From Paragordius varius (Eukaryota; Nematomorpha), in contig OZ176055.1 of NCBI GenBank assembly GCA_964247055.1, forward strand, positions 1,984,001-2,048,000: 64,000 bases of DNA, read 5' to 3'. Made by a program: the position numbers and the translations under genes. Of the stretch, positions 54,808 to 64,000 are shown piece after piece. Positions within the stretch are counted from its first letter, which is position 1; the number at the start of each line of letters is the position of its first letter. The notes under the pieces were generated by a model. The model saw nothing but the letters and a program-made list of their open reading frames with translations, did not search any database and was not told where the DNA came from.

Positions 54808-54895
54808 GGTGTAGCGTTGGGAGATCGTCGGCCACCTGCCGTCAAAGCAATCCCTTCCCACCCGTAGCCATTGAGCTTCAGAGCGGGAAATAATT
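54808..54895. repeat. Uninterrupted copy of the repeat split at 9265-9715
   Basis: GCGTTGGGAGATCGTCGGCC runs directly into CAATCCCTTCCCACCCGTAG and CCATTGAGCTTCAGAGCGGG. It has a higher G+C content than its surroundings. Identity unknown. Confidence 0.6.
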
Positions 54896-54959
54896 TTACG
54901 GCTATGAAAGTTTAAGCCAATACTTTAATAAAATATTTGGTAATGTTTTTTTACTTATA

Positions 54960-55585
54960 TTATACTGTAATGTGGTGTATCCAAGTGTTAACACTTCGAT
55001 TCAAATTGGGGTATCTAAATACCCCAGACTAAATTTAAATTAATATTTTTAAAAAACTACTGATGGAAACGGTCCCAATTTAAATTTATGCTTCTATCCT
55101 GATAAAAATTATATAAATATGCCAAAACATCTTGATAAAATTTGGTTTTGAAAAAAAAGCTCCATATCAAACTACTTCGACGCCATTTTTATTTTACAAA
55201 ATTATTGCAAAATATCGTCTTATATAATTTTAAGGGTAAATCTAAAGCTAATTTTTTATATAAATTACATCTAACATTGATAGAAATAGAAAAAGCGGTT
55301 TAGTGTGTATAATTTTTCAGTTTTACAATTTGACACATGTCACGTTGACAAAATTTTTACCTTTTGGTTTTAGCTTAAAATAAGTAATATCAAGTAATTT
55401 TGAATAAAATTTTTTATATATTTCGGTTTATTAATGTTAGATAAGTGCAAAATTTTGCCATGGTTTCGATTCCTTCTATATTTTTTAAAGAAATTAATTT
55501 TAAACAGGCCTGGGGTATCCAACTACCCCAATTTGAATCGAAGGACTAAAATGAGTGTGTTGTATCCAAGTGTTAATGCGAAGGT
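54960..55585. repeat. MITE family C, most complete copy
   Basis: Ends GTGTATCCAAGTGTTAACAC, then TTCGATTCAAATTGGGGTAT at the left, and AACTACCCCAATTTGAATCG, then GTGTTGTATCCAAGTGTTAA at the right: long, well-preserved inverted repeats around about 500 bp of non-coding sequence. It ends about 78 bp before the TULA-like start codon. Confidence 0.75.
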
Positions 55586-55662
55586 ATTTTAAATTATTTA
55601 ACATATGTTCACCCTAAATAAAAATTCAAATTTTAGCCGACTCACCTTTCAACCTTAATGCA

Positions 55663-58600
55663 TGGATCAAATTTTAACTAATTTAAAAAAATTAGGATTT
55701 TCCGATGATTTAAGGTAAATAATATTTTAATTATAGTGTCAAAGCGTTAGCTTGGAATGGTCATAGGAACTTGAAGCAATTGGTTAATTGGTTAGTAATA
55801 ATTTAAATGTAGGATTGTCTTAAGGAGCAATGATTATCGCATTGATGAATCCCAAAACCTAAATTACATTGTGCTATTGTCATTTACCCCGGAAAGTGGA
55901 ACCGTTCAGCACTACTTAAAACAATTTTATGATAAATTGGTTAAAAATGTTAATACATACCCGACTACCTGTGATTATTATTTTTCCATTCCACTTACAC
56001 CATTATTTAAGGTAATTTTAAACGAAACGATGTATTTTTTAAAAAATTTAAATCTTTTTTAGGTTTGTCAAACCAATGTGCTGCCTTTATTACAAGTTTT
56101 TGATGAATGTTCTCCGGTTTTAAAGAGCATATCTGATTCCCCAATCCGCTTAAAACCATTTATTAACGATTATATGATTGGAGCGGCTTTGAATGAATAT
56201 GTGCAAGATGGGATCACAAAATATGCCAATACTTTAATGTCCAAACTTCGCGATAAAAGTATTCTTAAACTTATATATAATATAAATTCTAATTATTTTG
56301 CTTTAAGTAGGAATATAGAACGTATGTTACAAAACCGTTTATTTCAATTGTATTTCCATTTTATTTTTAATACAAATGGTTAAATATTAGATTAAACAAT
56401 ATTTTTTAACTATTATTTTAGTTTTAAATTAATTATAATTATATAATAATTGCACGATTTTAATATAACTTATCATTTATATGATATATATTTTTACTAT
56501 ATATTTCATTATTTTTTAGCATTATATTGATGTTAAACAGAATTTCATATTACAAAAATTTTAAAAATTAAAGGTAATTTTTAATATTAAAAAACATAAT
56601 TTATTTTTAGGGTGAATTTGATTCGTTTGAGTGTGTTTAATATATTGTATATCTTGATAATAGGCGAATATTTTTTACCTAAAATATTGTAACCCATTAA
56701 AGATAGTTTTAAATAATCAGCGATATTATCGTTTTACTATATATAATATATATAATACCATTTTAATTGCAAAACATAAACTATAAACTTTTGATTTTAA
56801 AACCTTTTTTTCAGTTTTATACGCTATTTAGAAATTATCGCTGAAGAACGTGATATACCTCTCTATGCTGTTTTTTGGGGTAATAATAACACAACTAACA
56901 CTGATCAACTAAAAAGTCAACAATATAACCAATCTTCTGACTTAAAAGAAAAATCATCAACAATGTATACGGAATCGATTAGTACAGAAACGACAAAGGA
57001 CCCCCAAAAAACTTCTGAAGACTTGAAAAATGATAAAATTTGCACGCATACAGTTTCACAGGGTAAACTCATGTTCCCTCTTATAACTTCAATCGATCCA
57101 GTTTTGGATAGGAATACAGGCATCCCCACTAAAGAATCACCATACTTAACGCTTCATGATACACTTAGACCGGTGTTGTATGACAAATTCCCTGAATTTG
57201 TTAAGGTTTTTTTTCCAACTTTTATTCTAAAATGATTGCAACATTTTTAATTTGGGAATTAACTAAAAAGCTTTCTTGGTTTTTTGTTTCTTAAAAAATA
57301 TGGTTCTTGAATAGATGATTACAGTTTGCTAAAAAAATTAATTGAAAAAGTTTTGATATTTAAATAGTTTGGTTTCAGTCCCCTCTTTTATGGATTAGTG
57401 TTAATTTTTCTATTTTTTACATAATGACATATGGCCTGTTTATTTCGATTCAATTAAAATAAATATCCAGAAAAAAAGAAAAAAAGACAAATTTTATTGG
57501 CCGTTACTTTTTTATCTACTTAATCGAAAAAAAAATGCAAATAATAAAAAATAACGTTAATATTTACATCAAAATAAATTTAAACATTTTTGAGACAGTC
57601 TTTTTTTTCTCCCAAAATGAATCTTAAAAAAATTATGGTGTTGATTTTGTTGACTAGTTTTTCAAACCCTTATTATCCGCTATATATATATATATATTTA
57701 TATATTTATATATATTATGCTCAGATATTTGAAGCATCTTTGAATACATTATGTTACCCCCAAGGTGCTCCTGTCTGCCAAGCTGATGTCCAACGCGAAA
57801 AAGAGTGTCAACTAAGTGATAAAACAAGTACGACATTTTTGAACATATTTTTTGTTGGTTTTTAAAATAAAACAGGTATTTTGAATTTATGAATTTAAGT
57901 TCTTGAAATGTAAACTATTTAAATTAATATATAGTAATTTGAATATCTTTTGCTATAAAGAAGTATTTATTTAGCGTTGATTTGAATAGGAAGCTAATCA
58001 TGATTTTTCTACAAAGTTTATGATTTATTATATATATATATATTATATGTTTTAATTTGGTTATAAATATTAGATGAAATTTCCAAGAATCCTGAATCTC
58101 ATCATAGTACTTTGCGTTTAGGGAAGGATTTTACCATCAATCTTTTCTCAATGACCGACTGTTTGGCCAATAGCAAAGTAATTTTATTTTATTTAAATTT
58201 TTTTAGAATCAAAATATATTATGAATAAAGTTTTAGTGGTGAATAAATTTTTTAAATAGATAATTATTATTTGATCTATTTTTCTGCTTTTTTGACCTAA
58301 AAATTTAATTACACCTTTTTAATTTTTATTTGAGATTTCTCCTAACCCAATTATATATACTACCCTTTTTTAGATCGTTTTTTTAAAAAATTGAACATAA
58401 ACAATACGTTCAAAGTTAATAGTTAAATGCTAATATATATAAAATAAAAAACGAGGAAGTCTATATATATATATATATATATATATAATTCTATATTTTT
58501 ATCTCAAATTGCTGTAATTTAAACAAAGGTTTACCGTATTCAAGTACCTTCGAATGAAACATATCCTTACAAATCTCTTTATTCCCCCTACGATAATGCT

Positions 58601-59260
58601 AATCGATTTGATTTTGATTTTTCCGCTCTATATAATAATAATAATAATAAGAATGGAAATTTTTCGTCGCAAAATGATGACTTGGTTTATGTCCCAAGTG
58701 ATAATAAATACCTGGAAAGGCCTGATAAAACCAATAGCCAAACGGGTGTACAACTTAGGGATAGAGTTCAAGTAATACTATACTATATTATGTTGCTTAA
58801 CACAAATAGGATTTTTGCTACGCTGCCTCTAAATTTCGATAGACTACATTAGGAATTTTTTTTTTAAATTCATCAATATTACTTAAATTTCGTAAAATTA
58901 TGCATATGAAATTTCTCGATGGTTGCACTTTCACTGTTATACACTCTGTGGTCGATATAATGATTTTGTTAGAAAATGGTTGAATTTTTTCATTAACAAT
59001 TTATTTTTGGGATTTAATATGCCTGTTTTTTATATGGACATTTTTGGTTAGGTGAGTCTTATTTTTCACTAAATTTGTACATTTTAATCATGATTCTCAA
59101 TATGCAATTTTTTCCAAAAAATTTAATAAATTTATATTTTTGTCGAATGTTTTGTCCTTAAACGTGTAAATATAGTACTAAATCTATATACCCTGATTTT
59201 TTGCAACCAAATATTTTCATGTAACACATCTTATTTTTTCTTATGTATAACATTATAAAA

Positions 59261-59302
<42 letters not shown>

Positions 59303-62300
59303 TTACAAGTACTCAAATTTCTCTGCTTTTAACTTTTTTATTAAAATATTACTGTTTATTCCTATTTTCCCATATACCAAAAGAATGTATTAATTCTTTG
59401 TTTTGTTTTTTAATTAAAAATATTAATACAGCCCGCCGTCGTAAAATTTTACAAAAAAGGTGGTTTAATTATTATAATTTCCAATGAAAAAAAGTATATA
59501 ATTTTTACCATTTTTTATGCAATCGATAGCAAGAAGATGAGGATTTACAATATAATCAAGATTCGGAAATTGTTAAAGCTATATCTTGCCAAACTGGAGA
59601 AATTAAAATTGTAGCGCGTGATACGTTACAGCGCATTCCAGCTATGTGTGCTTGGAATATTATAGAGTATATAGATATTCATTTTTATTTAAACTTCAAA
59701 AAAATTGGGTAAAATTTATCTTTTTTTTAGTTTTGTAAATGTTAAACATGATTCTTTATGGTTTTTTTTAGCAATTTGATTTAGAATTAAATAATTATAG
59801 TACACTTTTATATATATGATAAAAAAAAGCTTCTATTATATTACTTTTATAAATTTGGTAATAATTTTCTCCTTAGATTTTAATGAAATATGAGTGTATA
59901 TTTGGTAAATAGTAGAGTTATTTTTTATTTTTATCCCCCCTTATATATTAATTTCCTATCTAGAATAAATTAATTATTTTTTTTTCAAAAAATTTGTATT
60001 TATTATCCCAAATATCAAATATATAATTATTTTTAAAAATATATTGTCCTATTACCAAATTTTAATATATTTTTAATTTAATTAAATTATAATTATATAC
60101 TATTAGCACAGTACCGCTGCAAGAATATTACATTTCTACAATCCAAAATGTTTCTGGTGATAACAAGGAAAATAATTTAGATACGCCTGATGGTGCGCCT
60201 TTTAGACATGGTCGAATACTTAACAAAATTGATTTTTACCGGATGTTTCAACGATCTCATGAGGGCAGTCGATTTGCTTCAAAGAAATTACCCAAATGGT
60301 GGGCCCAGGCTAAGGTTTTAGCATTATTTTTGTCAGGAATAGTTTTAGTTTTTAAAATAAAGTTTTTTATTTCAAAGATTTTTTTAAAATAATTTTTTTT
60401 AACACAAAAAAGGTATAAAAGCTTAATATCTGGCGATAAAATATTTTAGAAATTTTAAATAGGATTATAAATAATTTTATAGTTAAAAGATATAATCTCC
60501 AAAATAATTTTTTGTTGATATTACATATCTAATTGTTGTTTATCCAAATTTTTTTGTCTTTTAGCCTGATCGAATGATAGATTTTAATGAAGAAAAATAC
60601 CGCATTAAACATAGGTACTTCCTCTAAATTTCGGTTATTTTTATATACCATTTACAGTTCAATTTACCCTTGAACAATTCAAATTCACCCTGAAATAAAT
60701 TATGTGTTTTGCAAAGTCAAAAATTACCTTTATTTTTTTTATTCCTAAAAAAATCAATTTTTGTTCAAAATTAATATAAAATACTGAAAAAATAATAAAT
60801 TATGTCGTAAAAATTTATTTTATATATTAATGATGAGTTATTATATTATCCCTCCTAAAACACATAATTTATTTTTAGGATGAATTTGAATTGTAAATGG
60901 TACATATCAAAGGTTTTACATATATATTTTTATCTTTCAGATATATAATTGTGCGACACGGTGAACGCACAGATCAAATTTTCGGTTGTGATTGGTATAA
61001 ATCTGCCTTCCATCAAGATGATAGTAAGTATTACTGTTTTTATGATATTTAATACTCCAAGTTTTTTACTGTCTATCTTTTCGTAGTAAGAGAGAAGGGC
61101 ATATATTTAAACGAATATTGGAAACAAAGTTTTATAATTAATTTTATTTTTTTTAAATGATGTTTTAAGTATTTCTAAACAGTTTCTTGAATCGAAATAA
61201 AATACATTATTATTCATAAGTAACAAAGCAAATCTTATGTATTGCGTATAAATAATATGTTTAAGGTTTAACGCATCACAATCTACATATATTTTATTTG
61301 TCCACTTTTTAAGCAAACGCATGATTTTTCAGTTGTCTTTGCTTAAAAAATGTTGCGTTTGGATGAAAATATGTTTTGTTGGCTTAAAAAATGTTGCTTT
61401 TGACTGAAAAATGGTTTAATTATTTTATTATACCATTAACATTATCATGTGGCTATTATGTTTTATGGAGGCAACATATAAATACAGTAAAAACTGAAAT
61501 TATACGGACAAAAAATAAATATATAAAGTCAAATATTTTTTTTCAATAGACAACCATACTTTTTAAACCTTAAAATTACTTATAAATATTTACCTATCAA
61601 CTTTAAACTATAAAAATTATGGGGTTTCCTATTATCTGTATTTGATTCACTAACGATTAGGATAATGAGTTATATTGAAAATCAAGAGTGGATAAGTAGG
61701 ATTGTCTTATGATAAAAAATTTGCCTGTATATTTTTACGTTTTGTCCCTCATATAATTTTAATTTTTACTGTAAATTTATTTTTTCTCTCTCTCTTAAAC
61801 CTTTATTTTACAAACCTATGAAGAATTTTAAAATATTTTTTTAACAATATACATACAGGTCCTTATTATAGCTATAAGGATTTGAATGTTCCCCGTTTTT
61901 TGCCTAAACGCCGCACAGGACTTATTGAGTTTTTCCGTGATGCACCCTTATCTGAAGTTGGTATGTTTGAAGCATTTCTAACTGGTTAGTACATTTAAAT
62001 TTAATTTTTTTTTAAATTTTTTGTACATTTCTTCAAATATTTATTAAGGTCAATACTTTAAAAAAATGGGTTTCGATCAAACGGTCAATTGGGTTTATTG
62101 TTCCCCCTCACTCAGATGTATTCAAACCATCCATTACGTTTTAAAAGGTTTTTTTTCTTGTTTTTATAAGTTTTATGTTGCAAAAATATTTATATTTATA
62201 GTAAGAAATAATATAAGGCCTACGAAATTTTATTTAATATACTTCAATTTTTCTATATATAAATTTTGGTTGATAAATTTTAACACTTAATACGTAAAAT

Positions 62301-63216
62301 TTATCTCATTCTAAAACATCCATTATATTGTATACAGGTTTGGGATTAGATGAAGCCCTTAAAATTAAAATTGAACCGGCTTTGTTTGAATGGTTTGGTT
62401 GGTATCGAGATTACTGTCCAACTTTTATGTCACCACAAAGGCTAAAAAATTGTGGGTTTAACATTGACACTGATTATGCTTCTTTGGTCAATTTTATTAT
62501 TTTTCAATTTTTTTCATAAAAACTACTTAGTAAAAATTGAAATTATATGGACAATATTAGAGTAAAAATTTAAAGAATCATTTTAAAATAAGACAAATTA
62601 GTTTTTCATTTAATAAATTATTTAATTTTTGTTAAATAAGATTAAATTTAGTATTGTTATTGTTTAGAAAAACAATTGTCTCTAATCTGTTGTCTGTACA
62701 ACTATATTTTTTACTGTATATATACCATTTACAGTTAAAAATCACCCTTGATTAAATTAAATAACCTTCAAACAATTAGATTTCACCCTTGAACAATTTA
62801 AATTCACCCTAAAAATAAATTATGTGTCGGGCTGATATAACTCATTATTAAATGAAATTAGTTATAATTTTGCAGTATTATTAAATTTTTTGACGAAATT
62901 TAATTTTATAACAATATTAAAAAAACAGGTTATTTTAAATCTTAAAAACACATAATTTATTTAGGGTGAATTTGAATTGATAGAGGGTAATTGAACTTTA
63001 AATTATATTTATGTATATGTTAACATTTCTTAGTTTTTTCAACATTATAAATATGAATATTTGCTTGACTTAGGTTTTAATCATATAAACATACATATTT
63101 TATTCAAATGATATAGCTCATTGATGTTAAATATGATCCACATGAATCTTTGGAAACATACTATAATAGGGGAGAAAAATTCATGAGAATCCTGGCCAAA
63201 AAACATGATAAACAAG
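55663..63216 (+). CDS. UBASH3/TULA-like protein (UBA, 2H-like, SH3-like, histidine phosphatase), 3' end beyond window
   Basis: Homologue of UBASH3A/B (TULA/Sts). Sixteen exons are placed: 55663-55715, 55738-55791, 55814-56011, 56063-56349, 56815-57205, 57725-57827, 58074-58177, 58529-58771, 59530-59666, 60107-60314, 60565-60614, 60941-61023, 61859-61984, 62049-62147, 62338-62486 and 63117-63216, about 795 residues. UBA at the start (LKKLGFSDDL, VKALAWNGHRNL). A 2H phosphoesterase-like part follows, but its HxT motifs read SIP (about residue 92) and YLT (about 309). A degenerate SH3-like part (EIVKAISCQTGEI to VPLQEYYI) leads into the phosphatase, with catalytic RHGER (about 613), CSPSLRCIQT and ALFEWFGW. 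The last catalytic His, normally after 'ILIVAHAS', lies in an unseen exon. The exon 4 end is the weakest boundary. The first two introns are 22 nt each. Confidence 0.9.
55716..55737 (+). other. Ultrashort intron, 22 nt (TULA-like intron 1)
   Basis: GTAAAT...TAG, phase 2. Its removal links GFSDDL to SVKALAWNGH, restoring a continuous UBA domain. Retention gives an immediate in-frame TAA. Confidence 0.88.
55792..55813 (+). other. Ultrashort intron, 22 nt (TULA-like intron 2)
   Basis: GTTAGT...TAG, phase 2, joining LKQLVNW to IVLRSNDYRID at the end of the UBA domain. Retention gives an in-frame TAA within the intron. Confidence 0.82.
56500..56660. repeat. MITE family A, right half (TULA-like intron)
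   Basis: AAAACATAATTTATTTTTAG, then GGTGAATTTGATTCGTTTGA: central and right-arm blocks of family A; the left arm is missing. Confidence 0.5.
60643..60904. repeat. MITE family A, well-preserved copy (TULA-like intron)
   Basis: ACCATTTACAGTTCAATTTA, then CCCTTGAACAATTCAAATTC at the left; GGATGAATTTGAATTGTAAA and TGGTA at the right. About 260 bp, both ends at TATA-like sequence. It ends 36 bp before the exon carrying RHGER. Confidence 0.85.
61483..61775. repeat. MITE family B copy (TULA-like intron)
   Basis: ACAGTAAAAACTGAAATTAT, then ACGGACAAAAAATAAATATA at the left; TTTTTACGTTTTGTCCCTCA and ATTTTTACTGTA at the right. Confidence 0.8.
62522..62717. repeat. Diverged MITE family B copy (TULA-like intron)
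   Basis: TTAGTAAAAATTGAAATTAT, then ATGGACAATATTAGAGTAA, with TTGTCTCTAATCTGTTGTCT and TTTTTACTGTA at the right. It abuts the family A copy at 62718. Confidence 0.55.
62718..63005. repeat. MITE family A copy (TULA-like intron)
   Basis: ACCATTTACAGTTAAAAATC, then CACCCTTGAACAATTTAAAT and CACCCTAAAAATAAATTATG; the right arm is AGGGTGAATTTGAATTGATA, then GAGGGTAATTGAACTTTA. Confidence 0.75.
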
Positions 63217-63659
63217 GTATTATTTAAATGTTCTAAATGTTTATAATAAATGTCCATCTTTTGATTTTATTGAATATATTTCCGTTAAATAAAATATATA
63301 TATCTAAAATTGGAAAAACATGGTTTATATCAAAGCAATAATCAAAGTTTGATATTGATTAGTTTTGAATTGTGTACTAAACTCTTGTCTTTCCATATGT
63401 GAAATTTTGATGGTTGAAAATTACATGGCTTCTATCCGCGACCCTTTTTTATTTGTATTAATATTAATTTTAGTAATATTAAATAAAAAATTAATATTCG
63501 AATATTATTTTAAAATCAGAAAAATGGATTTGGTTTTAATGATTGTTTTTAGCTCATTATGAAGTAGGCATTTAAGTACTATTGGGAAGTTGATTATAGC
63601 TAAAAGACTAGGACTTTGTTAATAGATGTTAACATTACATTATAGGGGGTGTTTATAAT

Positions 63660-63932
63660 TACAGTAAAAACAGATATTCACGAACAAAACGTAAAAATAT
63701 ATGGACAAATGTTTTTTAAACCAACCATACTTTTAATTTTAAAATTACAATTTTAAATATATATATATATATATATATATTTGATTGTGTCACCAATATA
63801 CATCAATTCTATAATTTACAATTTGAAACAATGAGTTATATTTTAAAAATTATTTTTTAAAAACGTATAGTTGTCTAAAAAGTTGTCTTTATATTTTTAC
63901 GTTTTGTCCGTATAATTTCAATTTTTACTGTA
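63660..63932. repeat. MITE family B, well-preserved copy
   Basis: TACAGTAAAAACAGATATTC, then ACGAACAAAACGTAAAAATA at the left; TTTTTACGTTTTGTCCGTAT, then AATTTCAATTTTTACTGTA at the right, with a TA run in the middle. It lies after the last placed TULA-like exon. Confidence 0.85.
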
Positions 63933-64000
63933 AAAGACAATGAGGACAGGGTTCACTGTTAATGTTTTTTGATTAAATAAATAAATAATTTACCACCAAT

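Noticed and set aside
54808-54895. Possible tRNA-derived SINE head
   Set aside because: It is G+C-richer and contains GGGTGTAGCGTTGGGAGATC, loosely like a tRNA A box, but I see no B box, no cloverleaf and no poly-A tail.
63365-63562. Last exon of the TULA-like gene
   Set aside because: The ORF has ILMVENYM but no His where the final catalytic His should be, no acceptor upstream, and turns into a hydrophobic low-complexity stretch. The true last exon is probably beyond 64000.
1-64000. CRISPR arrays, operons or other prokaryotic systems
   Set aside because: Repeats here are dispersed inverted-repeat elements without regular spacers, and all recognised genes are animal genes with spliceosomal introns.

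Overview
The window is nuclear DNA of a multicellular animal. It is very A+T-rich (about three quarters by eye), genes are split into many GT-AG exons, the standard genetic code fits every gene, and the gene set (beta-sarcoglycan, SMC6, TRMT6, a C18orf32 homologue, a UBASH3/TULA protein, a Ly6 protein, an SEA/EGF membrane protein) is metazoan. Two intron classes coexist: ultrashort introns of 22-27 nt, all found near the 5' ends of genes, and long introns of 50 nt to about 2.7 kb, many holding transposons. Ultrashort introns recall dicyemids; short introns at 5' ends recall schistosomes and other flatworms. I cannot fix the phylum from this window.

Layout. 268-6484 (+): unrecognised 415-aa basic, probably nuclear protein, its last intron filled by hAT-type DNA transposon remains. 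6873-9053 (-): TRMT6, complete in 7 exons, tail-to-tail with the first gene. 9054-13724: intergenic with MITEs and one unassigned ORF. 13725-18775 (+): C-terminal part of a membrane protein with EGF, SEA, EGF and transmembrane segments; a 1.6-kb Helitron sits in one intron. 18776-27225: transposon-rich, including a decayed element with inverted repeats around a known orphan transposon ORF family. 27226-30091 (+): complete beta-sarcoglycan in 5 exons. 30584-30784 (-): C18orf32/UPF0729 homologue, head-to-head with SMC6 across 77 bp. 30862-46904 (+): SMC6, about 29 exons over 16 kb. 48835-51491 (+): three-finger Ly6-type protein in 3 exons with nested transposons in intron 1. 51492-55662: repeats. 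55663-63216 (+): UBASH3/TULA-like protein, running off the right edge before its last exon.

The genes do not form a pathway. TRMT6 acts in tRNA m1A58 methylation, SMC6 in the SMC5/6 chromosome complex, beta-sarcoglycan in the dystrophin complex, and TULA-like proteins are histidine phosphatases. The most notable features are the ultrashort introns, the 77-bp bidirectional promoter, the apparent loss of both catalytic histidines in the 2H phosphoesterase domain of the TULA homologue, and several MITE families with complete inverted-repeat structure. No rRNA, tRNA or CRISPR was recognised.
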